Of a stretch of DNA of 64,000 nucleotides, positions 1-11,178 are shown in pieces. Both the position numbers and the translations under genes were made by a program. The notes under the pieces are model-generated. The model had not been told where the DNA came from. It ran no database searches and worked only from the letters and a program-made list of their open reading frames with translations. The stretch is from Usnea hakonensis (lineage: Eukaryota; Ascomycota; Lecanoromycetes; Lecanorales; Parmeliaceae). Location: NCBI GenBank assembly GCA_013423325.1, contig BLJB01000355.1:1-64000 (forward strand), read 5' to 3'. Every line of letters begins with the position of its first letter. Position 1 is the first letter of the stretch.

Positions 1-152
1 GCCACCCGTATTACACGCTAATGGTAATTTTTTTAGCATTGGCTGAGGTTTAAAAGCATCCGGTCTTCAAATTCGATAGGGCTGACTGCACTACTAACCT
101 CCTAGCAAAGCCTGCAATAAACGCCAATGCGGTGCCTTGTTACCCAACAGCC

Positions 153-654
153 ATGTCCGTCTCTCAATCTCGCATCCTCGATCTTCTCAAGGTACTTGGT
201 TCTAGAATCCTCACCTTGGTTTCCCCGCAATCTCATACTTACGAACAGTCAAGGTCCAATGCCGTATCTTCTCCCAGACCTTCAACCCCGCGCGCCTCCG
301 GACCGGCAATCGAGTCCTCCGCCAACGATTACGCGGACCTTCCGTCGCTGCCTACTATCCCCGACGTGTCGCTACAATGAAAGATTTGATGAAGGCGTAC
401 AAGGGTTTTGATGAGCAGATGGTCACGTGGGATGACGATGAGGAGGACAGGCTGGATCATATAAAAAATACAAAGTCGAGGGGCAAGGGAGCGCCGAAGA
501 AGAAAAGGACCGCTGATGGTGAGTCTTTGCTCTATTTGCGCTGGGGCGCGAATAAGAGAAAGGGGTGCTAACACGTCGATCAGAGAGTAAGAAGATGAAG
601 GGGAAGAAGCGACCTGCAGTTGCGCCAGAACCATTAAAGGAATCGAAGTTCTAG
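153..654 (+). CDS. RSM27: Mitochondrial small-subunit ribosomal protein mS33 (MRP-S33 family)
   Basis: Structural protein of the mitochondrial 37S ribosomal subunit. Three exons give 124 residues: 153-191, 254-518 and 584-654, with introns 192-253 (donor GTACTT, acceptor AAG) and 519-583 (GTGAGT to CAG). The spliced protein starts MSVSQSRILDLLK, continues with a basic stretch and VLRQRLRGP, and ends in a lysine-rich tail. RGKGAPKKKRT near residue 92 is the hallmark of the family. The exon phases agree only with this model. The ATG at 153 is preferred to one at 132 because it gives the family N-terminus. Length fits the family (about 100-125). I infer nuclear coding with import into mitochondria. 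Identity is recognised from the family pattern; exon 1 is short and slightly less sure. Confidence 0.88.
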
Positions 655-1052
655 TAGGAGCGTTTCTGCATGTCCGCATAGCATAGGAGTTCAGGAGATA
701 GCATTTGACAAGGCGTGAAAAGTGGGGTCGGTTCTCGCAACTATTGATGTATATAGCTACGATATCAGATGGCCGAGATCCACCATGACTAGGCGGACGA
801 TTGATACAAAACCAAAACACGCCCAAATGATCTCAATGGATCTCTGTTAATGGTATCTGTGGTATGTAATGCTATGCATCATGTACGATGCCTCTAATAC
901 CAGAGCGCTTTTGTGGCTCAAATTCGGAGCCTGACCACACATCATCTCCGTTTAAGGTTCTTGGAGTCGGACTTATTGTTCGTCATCTCTGCATTGAACA
1001 TAGATGTGAAACTTCTGGTACCTTTAACGTCACTATTTCTTGACCTCTCCCC
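655..1052. other. Intergenic, convergent 3' ends
   Basis: About 400 bases between the stop of the mS33 gene and the stop of the RS-rich gene on the other strand. I see no gene, RNA or repeat. It must hold both 3' untranslated regions. Confidence 0.6.
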
Positions 1053-2760
1053 TCAGAAGGCACTTCCAGTCCCAGCACCTTCCCCACTCATCGCCTCCAA
1101 GGCCTCTTCTGCCAGCTCACTCCTCAGCCCATCCCTCCTACTCTCCCTTTCTTTGCTGTCCCATTCCCTGAGACCCCTTCTCTTCTCTCTTTGCTTCTCG
1201 TCGATCTGGTCCTGCAATTTCTTTTTCTGCTCCTCCAGCTCCGCCAACCGCTTTCTCGTAGCTGGATCCAACGCACTGGGCAAAGCTTCGCCGCCGGGCA
1301 CAAGGGCTGGAACCGAGGCGAGATGATTTGTGTTGAATCGCTGGGTGCGCGGGTATGTAGTCGAAGACGAATTATTTGAGCGGAAAGGTGGTGGAGCTCG
1401 GTATGAAGACTCGAAAGGTGTCGAGGACCCGTGGTGGGCCCGTGGACCGTGTGGAATTTGCTCTGTTGGTGGCGGACGAGACTCGTAGTGCGGACGAGGT
1501 TGAGCATGATAAGTTGATTGAGGTGGTGGGCGACCACGAATATTATGTTGGGGTCCACTGTAAGGCTGATCTCGTGAGTCTCGCCCTAGAAAAGAAGGTC
1601 CGCCGCGAGGGCGCGTGGGCGCAGAAAGAACAGATGCGCTGACTGGGCGATTGTGAGCAGACATGGAGATCGGTGCTGAAGGTGGTGGTCCAGACGGAGA
1701 GTCGCAGGCAAGAAGGTTTCTATAGCCTCCTGGTCCGCTGGGGGGAAGACGAGATTCGCCGTTACTATATCCTGATGATTGAGATATCGGCACCTGTGCG
1801 CTTGGCCATGCCGTGGAAGTCTTGCCATTTCTATAATCGTCTGGTTCTCGTGGAGCCGGTGATCGTGCACGATAAGGTACGGCTTCGCGTGGTGGCGGTT
1901 TAGGGACCGGCGAATGACCTCTTCGACGAGGCGATTTGTCATGATATCCCAAATCTCTTACAGCAGGAGGTGCGCGGGAGCCTCTGAAAGCGGGGGAACG
2001 AGGATCTGACCCAGTGTTTGCAAGCCTGTCTGGATGTATAGGAGGCGAAGAGCGATGAGAGGAGATTGGGGAGGGGATGCGAGAGGCACGGTCAGAACGT
2101 CTGATTGGAGAACCGGAGCGTTCAGCATGACGATGGTTGTTTTCATTCGGAAATCTGGGTCGCGAATCCCTGGGAGGACTGAAGTTGCGTCTCTCGTATC
2201 TCTCTCTCATTGGTGAAGCTATTCTTTCTCGTTGAGGCGGTGTACGTTGTCTTCGGTGTGGCGACACTTCTCTTCCCACAGGGCGTGGCGACCTTGACTG
2301 ACGTATTGGAGATCTAGAGTAGCGACGAGTTCTGGGCAAAGGTGACCTGGCTCGTGTATCTCTTCGAGGCGAATATGTCCTCGCTGGTGACCTTGGTCTC
2401 CCTCTGTAGCTGCCTCCATCCCTACCCTGGTATGCTGGGCTTCGGGAGCGTCGTCGATCTGCTGCTGGGGTGTATGTGTCTCCGTACGGAGGTGGAGTGC
2501 GCCCTCTTCGAGGCGGAGACCGATAGCCACGATAGTTGTCTGACCGTGTTGGTGGATGACGCTCAGATGGTCGATATGTTTCCCCACCAAGAGTGCGGCC
2601 GTCCCCATACCTGTGGCAGATAACACGTCAGTATCATGTTTTGCTCAGAGCTCTCTTACATTTCGGCCGTTTCAGCACAAGGGATCAGGTGTAATTGACG
2701 TGTTCCACAGCTCCCAAAGGTCCACGAAGTAACGAACCTTCGGTCGCGACCTCTATCCAT
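1053..2760 (-). CDS. RS/proline-rich low-complexity protein, function unknown
   Basis: Two exons: 2738-2760 (MDRGRDR plus two bases) and 1053-2610, joined over an intron at 2611-2737 whose donor GTTCGT is weak. The protein is 526 residues. The first 200 residues are packed with RS, SP, RRS and YRS dipeptides as in SR-type splicing proteins; the middle is rich in Pro, Ser and Gly. The last 60 residues are a charged helix beginning LAELEEQKKKLQDQIDEKQ, a likely short coiled coil. No RRM, PWI or zinc finger is visible. RS-rich composition suggests a nuclear protein tied to mRNA processing, but that is inference. Reading through the region upstream of 2339 in the same frame keeps the RS bias, which supports the longer model. 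Its neighbour is the SF3b subunit gene, same strand, 432 bp away. Confidence 0.7.
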
Positions 2761-3192
2761 GGCGCTAATATGCGCGAGCCGAAAGAGTATTAGGATACAG
2801 ACGCAGAGAAAGCTGCATCAAATCTCAATCTGAGAGCAGCTTAAAATATCCGGTCACTGTGGTGGTCTCTTTCCCTCATGTGTGACGGTGATCATAAATA
2901 TTTCCCACAAATTTTGGCTCGGCACGCTAACCACATTAGGATCCAGAACTAGTTCTATCATCATCGCTGCTATCACTCACAGGACTGTCAGACCCTTTAG
3001 TGCTGCTCTGATTGTAGGTACCTCTGATGCATTGTTTTTCTGAAAATGTGTCAGGCTGAGATCAGTCCTCATGCATCTGAAAGCCTCCTCCAAAGTCATA
3101 GTCAAAGTGATGCATAATTATTATTTCTTGAGATTCACTGGTTGCCGCAAATTGGTATCTTGAATGAGCAACCCAGACCTAATCCCACAATC
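2761..3192. other. Intergenic, promoter side of the RS-rich gene
   Basis: 432 bases between two minus-strand genes. It should hold the promoter of the RS-rich gene and the 3' region of SF3b2. No repeat or RNA gene seen. Confidence 0.5.
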
Positions 3193-4943
3193 CTATCGTC
3201 TGCTTCTCCTCTCCTCGTCTCGCTTCTGCCTCTTTCGACTTTCGCTAGCTATCATGTCACTCAAATCTTCTTGAAACCCATAGTTGCCTTGATCCTGCTG
3301 CTTCTGCGCTTCATATAACCTCTTCATATCTTCCTTGTCCAATTTATCCTTGGCCTGAAGTTCATCTGGATTCATCGCTACATCCACATCACCTGGCTTC
3401 TTCCTCTTTCTGTTCTGATCTTCTTGACCGAGGACCGGCAGGCTGCTCTGAGCTGCCTTAAGATCGTACGTCCGATCCCCGCCAAAGAAACCAGAGACTC
3501 TCGCTTGTTGCTCAGGGATGACCTGGTAAGCGGTACGGTGATGCGTGGATTCTTCCGTATCTGTGCCCCGTCGTTGCTTTCGTAAGTCGAACTCACCGGC
3601 GACGCTCTCTGCGCCGCCATACTCTGATGGAACCGTAGATGCCATGCCTCCTGGCGTCTCTAATCCACTTGGGGTTTGCAGGCCTGCACCGATGTCTTCG
3701 CCATCACCTACTTCATCTTCTTCATCACTCTCTTCCTCTTCTTCAGATTCCTCCTCGGGCTCTTGCAATTCACCCCAAAGAGTCTTTTCTACCGGTTCCC
3801 CCAATTGATTATTCTGCTGCGGTTGTAGAACACCAAAGATATCACCGCCATACAGAGGCCGATTGTACTCGTCTACAGGTGGCTTGCCATACCCACCAGG
3901 ATGAAAACCCCAGGCCCCGCCAGGTGGGGGAGGAGCATTGAGTCCCGGTATCTTGAGCGCAGCGTATGACGGCGGTGGGCCAAAGCGCTGCTGATTGATC
4001 AGCCATGGCGGTGGCGCGCCCGGTGGAATGTTTAGGGCTTCTTTCAACTCTTCACTGAGCTCACCAGGACGCAGATGTTTGAGATTAGTCTCATACTCCT
4101 TGCCTTCGTAGTACACTTCTCCATAGCGGGTGAGTTCTGGCTTGGTTTGGAATCTGAAGAAAGCTTCGTAAAGCTTTTGGTAGTCGATATCAAGCTTGCC
4201 CATTTTGGGTTGTACTCGCTCGCGTTGCTTTTGTTTGAGGCTCGCTTGGTCTTGCTTCTCTAAAACTGCGTCTCGCATCTCCGCGATCCCAGTTTCCTGA
4301 ATGAATTTAGGTAGGGCAAAAGGTGGCTTTTCCACACCGCGTTTAGATGATAGATACTCACGCTTCAGAGACCAATGCGATGGCACAGGTACAACATTTC
4401 GATACGCCTTGATATGCACAAGTAATCGAGGATCTGAAGCAGAGGTATCTGTCCAATCCACGGTCTCTGGTTTCTCGACTAGAGCCTTCAGTTCAGCAAC
4501 GGAGAGTTTGTCTCGCTCCTTCCGCTTCTTCTTCGAGATTTTTGGTTGCCCTGCTTCTTCATCCTCGTCAGGTATCTCGTCGTCATCGTCGTAATATATC
4601 TCAGGTTTTTCGACCTCTTTCGTAGACGGATCTTCTTCGTCGTTCTGCTCAAATCTACCCATGATGTCCTTGTACATCTCGAAAAGAGGATCTGTTTCGT
4701 CAATGTTGTCAATACTGTCAGACGCCCCATCTTGCTCCTCGTCTGCTGGAGCTACAGGCTCGACCAATGAAGTCGCTGCTTCTTGTTCGCTAGAAGGCTC
4801 TGGAGTTGGTGCGGAGCTTGTCTATAATGTAAAATGAGTAAAACCAGGCTCGCTTTTTAGATGCAACGTACCTCATTCTGTTTTGCGGCCTTTTTCTTTG
4901 CTCTTCGGAGCTGATTTTTCGTAGGCTTCACCGCGGTCGGCAT
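3193..4943 (-). CDS. SF3B2: Splicing factor SF3b subunit 2 (SAP145 / Cus1)
   Basis: Component of the SF3b part of U2 snRNP, which binds the branch-site region of introns in the nucleus. Exons 4872-4943 and 3193-4821 (intron 4822-4871, donor GTACGT) give 566 residues. The N-terminus is basic (NQLRRAKKKAAKQ). An acidic stretch follows, then the conserved core: VDWTDTSASDPRLLVHIKAY, YLSSKRGVEKPPFALPKFI, the helix before the PSP motif, and the PSP region with PPGAPPPWLINQQRFGPPP and YGGDIFGV. The C-terminal third is acidic (EEESEEEEESDEEDE) and then low complexity, ending SRKRQKRDEERRSRR. The start was placed at 4943 because the upstream exon gives the family N-terminus and in-phase splicing. Lengths of fungal homologues are similar. 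Very sure of identity. Confidence 0.95.
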
Positions 4944-6035
4944 GGTGGCTTCGAGTTAGCGATTGCACTCCAACAAAGTGGTGTAAGTCGATCGGATGCC
5001 AAACAATGATAGTGGCCGAGCTTCTCGATTTGCAATTTGCAGACGAGACTGGACGTTGAGGTGAATGGAACACCAAAGTAGTTAGTCCTGGAGTGAAGGA
5101 ATGAGAATGAGGATGATCAACGCTAATTTGAGCCTTACGAGGCCTCCGCCTCTCCAATTAATTCCATACACCTATAATACCCCTGTGTGATTAAATAAAG
5201 CAGCTTAAAATTGTGAAAACTTGACAACTGTCTTCGGCTAGCGAAACGAATGAAACAAGAAGTTGGCTACGTATTTAATTATTTCACTTCTGGTCAAAGT
5301 GCAGCTACAAATTGAGGACACCAATCAACTTGATCTATCAAATTTTTCTAAATACAGTGAACGCTTCTCCTTCGTTCCGTTATTGCTCGTTGATTCATTC
5401 GTCTGATGCATCCGTCCAGGACAGCTGGGACAGTATATCTAAGATGAAATGTGTCTTATTCATGTGCGTGTCAAGGAGAGAAGAGATAACTTCGCTAGAG
5501 AAAGGTGCATACTGCGGCCATGCGGACGAGCAGGTGTGCATCGTAAGATTCTGTTATCGACCAAGCGCATGACCCAGCTACAGCTCCTAGAAGATGCGGA
5601 ATAACAGCTATGCGAGGTCAAAATCATAAGTTGAATGTCGCTTAAAAGTCGTAAAAAGGAAATTCGTGACAGACTGAACGACCGTGTCATGAAATATGGT
5701 CCAGTAGTGTGGATGCAAAGTATGGCAACTGCTCTGTGTCCATGTGTTGGTCTCATATCGAGTCCACCAACATGTGTCCGCTAAATCAAGCAGAAAAGTC
5801 GTTGAGAACTCCTTGCAGAATGCTAGGATAGGCTTAGAGATGGAACGTTCCTTTCCAAATGTGTAACGACTATGCCAATGAGCGCCACGCCTTCACATGA
5901 TTTCGATATTTAACCAATCGATATCATGTCAGCAAGGTAATGCGAAAAGTCCTGCCGTGTTCGTAAATGTGTATCGTAAAGTGGCCGTGATATTCGTGTC
6001 GTCATATCGATTACAGTCTAGATCAAGGGTTTCCT
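4944..6035. other. Intergenic, 1.1 kb
   Basis: Region between the start of SF3b2 and the stop of the Puf gene, both on the minus strand. Several short open frames exist on both strands but none shows splice continuity or a known motif. It should hold the SF3b2 promoter and the long 3' region of the Puf gene. Nothing else recognised. Confidence 0.5.
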
Positions 6036-9000
6036 TCAGAAGAAGCCGCCATTGACTTGAGGTAGACGCGAGTAAGACTGAGCAGGCTGTTGTACAGATT
6101 GTTGATTGTCCGGACTGAATTGCATGAAGTTGTTTGCACCGTTACTCACGTTTTGAGAGTGGGAAACCGGAGACTGATACTGATGATATACGCCGCGAAA
6201 TGGGGCAGTGAAAGCGTTGTTGATGGCATTGAATCCATTGGACGGTGCTGCGTACGTATTTGAGGCAGGACTAGAAGTCATCTGCAATGACAAAGGGATT
6301 TGTCCTGAAGAGCGGTCGGTGGGAGTACCGCTACCACTGAATCGACCCTGGCCTTGGCCTTGGCTTTGACTATGGCCATCTTGTGACATGATCTTGCTCT
6401 GAATGCGTCGGCCGTGGGGTGTTTGACGGACTGCTGGCAGAATTGGGCGGATGGCTTCGACTAGGCGACCTTTAGTCTCGGGATCTGCGAAGTCTAGTGC
6501 GGTTTGCACAACGTAGTTGGCGTATGAGTCGCGTAACATCCTCTCGAGTTCGTTGGCGTTCAGCATTTCTTCGATCATCATCTGGGTAACGGTCACTTGC
6601 GCCCCCCGGAGACACTTCTCGATGACGTTGGAACTAAACTTCTGCTTTGACAGCTGAGGTATGTGACCTTTGAAGATGTAGCAGAGCGGGTCCGTGAAGC
6701 AGGACTCCTGGAGGTCGACAATGTATTGAAGGACATAATTGCCGAAGGGATCTTGAACCAGATGGAAGGCACTGTTAGTTATTTGGTCGATGAGCTTGGC
6801 TTTCTGATGGCCAGTGGCGTGGTCTATGCAGCGCTGCAGCACGCAACAGCCGTGACGATGGGTTCCAACCGAGACACAATTGGTGCCAACGGTATCAAAA
6901 ATGAACTAAGTGGGTCAATGAAAGTGCTACTCGGGTATGAGGGACAACATACCTGGGCATCATTGGGGGAAAGACGGTTGAGACATTTCTGGATGACGTG
7001 GTTGCCGTTCAAATCCTGGATGAGGTCTACCACCTTCCCATTAAGAGCATTGATGACAGTCCGAATCTGCTCGGGCGTAGAGACAAATTCTATCATCTTC
7101 TGCAAAGCACGCGTACCGTGACTGTTCAAAGCGATCTTAACCATCTCCGGAGCGGCGTTGTTGATCAAGACCGTCCGCTGTTCATCATTCGAGAATTCGA
7201 GCAGCTTCTGGCAGAGATAGTTGCCAAATGGATCTGTGCTAGTCAGTACGAAGAATCAACGGTATAGGGATAGGGAGTAGTACCAGTCATAAGCTCCACC
7301 ACATGCTGGTGTGTCTCGACGAAAATCAGCTGTACATGCTCAGGATTTCGCTCTTCCAATTTCTTCTGCAAATAGCGACAGCCGTGTTGATCCTTGCAGT
7401 GTGCAAGGATCTCGCCCTGGAGTTGCTCCAATCTGACATTAGTGAAGCGGGCATTTTCTGGTTTTTTTGGGTCAGTGATAGAGAATATAGAGGTGACATT
7501 GATTTTACCTTCGCCATTTTGCATGCGTCTCTGCTGGATTACACGCGCTTGGCTATCCTGGAAGCGGCCTTGAGGACCGTAACTTGGATAAGGAGAAAAT
7601 CCGTTCGGCGGCTGAAAAGCTTGCATCTGATTATGAAAGGCCATAGAATTGGATATATGCATAGGAGTCATTCCCACGTTCATCATCTGCATACCAAAAG
7701 TAGGGTAGTAGGCCTGATTTGGCATCTGCATTGCGCCGTTGAGCTGAGCCGTCGCATTTGGCATTGCCTCAACGGGCGAAGCGGCAGTCGTAGGAGGGCC
7801 ATAGGGAGCAGCACTAGCTTGCAGCCCAGACAGGACCTGCTGATAATCATTCGATTGCTCATCGCGTCGGGGGTCGCCCCCCTGTAGCTCACGGCTATGA
7901 CGATTGCTCATGGCACCCGCAGGAATACGGCCCAGGCTGGCATTATGGTTATGAAATTGTTGCTGAGCCTGAGTTTTGGGAGGCGTAGTATTTGACATCA
8001 ATCCATTAGCTTTCTTTAGAGTAGGAACATCGTTAGTCGAGTATGAAGCGTGAATGTTTGCTAGGGTAGGTCGGACTGGCTCATCCGAGACCATTTGCGA
8101 GTGTTGAGTTGATTGGCCGTATGCGGCCAAACTTGCTTCCATGGAGTGGCGATTAAGTCGAGCATTGCTCATGGCTTCAGAAGATTTCTGAGATTCTGAA
8201 TTGGAGGTACTGTTGCTCGAAACACCGAGCGACAAAGAACTCATGGTCTGTGGAAGACCCTGTTGAGAAAGGCGGTGGCGCGCGAACGGAGTCCACCCTT
8301 CACTTTGCTCGGAATTTGAAAGTGCCAGATCTAGTGCAGCGGAGGATGCAGAGAGCTGTAGCAGTAGGTTAACTATGATCGTGTCTTCAAACCCTCATTG
8401 TCGACTTACAACTCCAGGAAATTCATTTCGACGGACCAAAATTGGGAACTTATCGTCTGTGGCGTTCATTTGCAGATAACTCTTGACGTCAGGTGAGGTA
8501 GTAGACTCCTTGGAATCTTCATCGTCAAAGAGAAAGCTTGTCGTATTGAGCTGGCCCAGGCCCATAGTAGCAGAGTGCTCAGGTACGGTCTCGTGGTTCC
8601 GACTTCTGGCCCCCGTGACTGGCATAGAGTAGCGATTGTTGACAGCAGCATTGCGGCGGCTTGTGCCATTTGTCTCGGGGACATAGGCCGATGCTCTGTC
8701 ACTTGACCCACGCCGAGATCCTGGTACTGACTTTGATGGAAGCATATCTGAATTGAGAGTATTATGAAGGGTTTGGACAAGCTCGGAGGGAGGGGACGTG
8801 AGCTGGGAGCCGGAACGACTGCTACGAGTGTTTAGACCAGGAGGAGATGTGATACTCGAGGAAGAGTATCGATTGCTCCGGCTAAAGGCCGACGGAAAGG
8901 CATGATCGCGGTATTCGGGAGGCGTCGTGGGTTCGCTCTGTTGTCCAGCGTTGTAGCTAGCTCGTTCGAGATCTAGAGTCATTCTGTCCAACTCTTCTTT

Positions 9001-9601
9001 CTTATGGGCTTCCCGAACTTGATAGTCGGATAACATGGCTGCGTGCTGCTTACGCTTCTCTGCGATCATTTCATACTCTTGTCTCTTCTTTTCAACCTGG
9101 ATTGGTTCAGTATCAGATAACTTAGCGCCTCGAAGAAGGTCCAGGACGTGATTAGACGGAAGAGAAGATTTGCTTACGAGCTGGGCTGTGTGAAAAGTCT
9201 AACATGAAGTGATAATCAGCAAATTGTTTGACAAGCATTAGGTAAGTGCACTAAGTAAAAGCCTTGAAACAGATGAGCTCCCAATTGGGGCAACGAGGCA
9301 ATACTTCAAGACAAACTCGACTTTGTTGGAAATCTGATGTACATACCATGGACAAGTCAAGTGGGTCTACAGCTTGAGTAGGCTGTTGACCAATAGGAGT
9401 AATACCCGCCATCTTGCCCAGATCAGTGGTTTGACGACGCTGTAGACCTCCTCGTGAGTCGTTGAAAGGTTGGCTTTGACTCTGCATGAAGCTTCCAGAG
9501 TATCTTGCAGGAGTTGTATTGCCTGTAGTGCTGGTGGATGGGAGAGGGTTTGGTGATCGTAGCTCCTCGTAGCGAGCGGATATCGCGTTGTAAGTAGCCA
9601 T
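6036..9601 (-). CDS. PUF4: Pumilio-family (Puf4-type) mRNA-binding regulator
   Basis: Cytoplasmic protein expected to bind UGUA-containing 3' UTRs and promote decay or silencing. Five exons: 9347-9601, 8410-9198, 7284-8355, 6953-7233, 6036-6905, all in phase, 1,088 residues. The first 650 residues are Ser/Gln/Asn-rich and disordered, with a basic helix at EKKRQEYEMIAEKRKQHAAM. The Puf domain spans roughly 650-970 with eight repeats; core helices read CRYLQKK, NYLCQKL, TRALQKM, NHVIQKC, CCVLQRC, NYVLQYI, SNVIEKC and NYVVQTA. Introns fall inside the repeat domain. DQHG, DPFG and SHGTRALQK follow the yeast Puf4 and Mpt5 class rather than Puf3; that assignment is by pattern. The C-terminus after HGRRIQSK is Gln/Asn/Ser-rich. 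It is divergent from RPC2 over 1.6 kb. Confidence 0.9.
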
Positions 9602-11178
9602 GCTGATCAAATTAAAGGCATTAGCGCTGTGATACAATGATGCTCGAGTAGAGAAGCAAGGCGGGAGTGGGCGGTGGGGGTAGATGGATAATGGTAAAGT
9701 GTGAGATTGCAGAGGTTGAAGATGTGAGGAAGGAATAAGAGCAGAAGTGAGGAAAGAGCTTTTGTGTAGAATCGAGCAAGGATCGTGAAGTGAAGGAGGA
9801 GGAAGTGAATGAGGCAGAATGTATAAACAAAGTGAACTTGCAGAGTCTTGTCAATCGACTGGTTTTCGGAGTGAATCGAGGTGCATTGGTTCGGCCTGCG
9901 AAGACCCTTACAGATCCTCGTATCTTGTCTTACGGAATCGTACGGGGATTTCTGGAAGAAACAGAATTGCGGAAGATTGAGATAGTCGTTCGTACAAATA
10001 CAATGGTACAGAAAGAATTGGAGTCAGAGAACTTGAATATAATAATAGTATGAAATCAAGATCAGAGTAAAGAAGGGAAGTGGGATATTTTGGCAAGGTG
10101 GGAAATAAGGTAAAGTAAAGTACATTAATTTACTCTAGTACTTTACTTTAGCCTGGCTCACTTTGGAGGGAAACGGGCTGAGATTTCATGCGCTTTCTAC
10201 TTCGCTTTGAGTATTTTACCTTACGGGTATTGTCATTAGTATTTATTTCGTACCACGACTTACTAAAAGTTCTATGGCATTACTAGGTAGGTACTGTCTG
10301 TTGAGTGATGTAGTACATCCATCAGGATGTACAGATTCTTGATCAATTTGCTCAATTTGCTCCACCATCTGAGATTTGGCACACAGAGAGGCACCCCAAG
10401 GCTCCTACACCAGCTAGGATAATAATATCTACCAATAGAGTTTTCTCGATCTTGCGTGCTCGTGGAATAAATCTTGCTGGTACTATCCCCTGTTCCCCAT
10501 CAAAGTCCCCGCAGCGTTGGGGGGTAAAGTAGATATGGCACTGCCCTTTTAAGCCAGTTCATACCTTAGTAATTAGTCTCTCCGATGCAGGACAGTGAGG
10601 CTCATGATTTAAGCGGGATAGTTTTGAACCCCTGATCTAACGGCTCCCGCTGTAGCCTTGTTCTGTTCGGAAGCAATAGAGTGGTCCGACCCTTCTGACT
10701 GAGAAATTTGGACGACTCTAAGCGAAGTCGATAAAACTAAACTCTACTGAGTTTACGTGATAGAAAGTGAAGTGCCAACAAGTAAGGTACGTACGTAGTA
10801 ATAAATTAGAATGTAAGTAGAGTAGAGTACCGAGAAACTAGAGATGGAGAGCTTTGGGAAACCCCACATCAGGCGGTGAAGAATTAGTGGCACTAATCTG
10901 CGGGTCCAATTCAAGCGGTCGATCTGCCGCTTTTGGTACGTACCTTACGGTAAAAGTACTTAAGTACTTTAGGTACTTTACCTTACCTTATCTTACCTTA
11001 CCGGGCCTAAATAAAGTAGTACTCTTCTACAAAAATATTCTGAAGGAAGGATGAAAACTTAGTAGTATAGCATTCGATTTGAAAAAAAGCACATCATCTT
11101 CACCAAGCTCATTCTTTTCTTATCCCCTCACAGCAAAACCATTTGACAGAGGAAGATGCTGAATAGAGAATCCATGCC
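9602..11178. other. Long divergent intergenic region with TTACC and GTAAAGTA motifs
   Basis: 1.58 kb between the start of the Puf gene and the start of RPC2. It should hold both promoters and probably a long Puf 5' leader, since Puf genes often have one (inference). Around 10105-10150 the motif GTAAAGTA occurs in both orientations and could fold into a hairpin. Near 10965-11001 there is a run of TTACC units. No coding region or RNA gene is supported. Confidence 0.5.
10967..11001 (+). repeat. TTACC-type pentamer run upstream of RPC2
   Basis: Imperfect run of CTTAC/CTTAT pentamers directly after a short palindromic stretch of TACTTAAGTACTTTAGGTAC. It lies about 180 bp before the RPC2 ATG. Similar runs precede the TRAPPC10 and desaturase genes in this window. 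Confidence 0.6.

Noticed and set aside
1053..2339. RS-rich gene starting at 2339
   Set aside because: No ATG there, and the same frame continues upstream with the same RS-rich composition to an acceptor at 2610.
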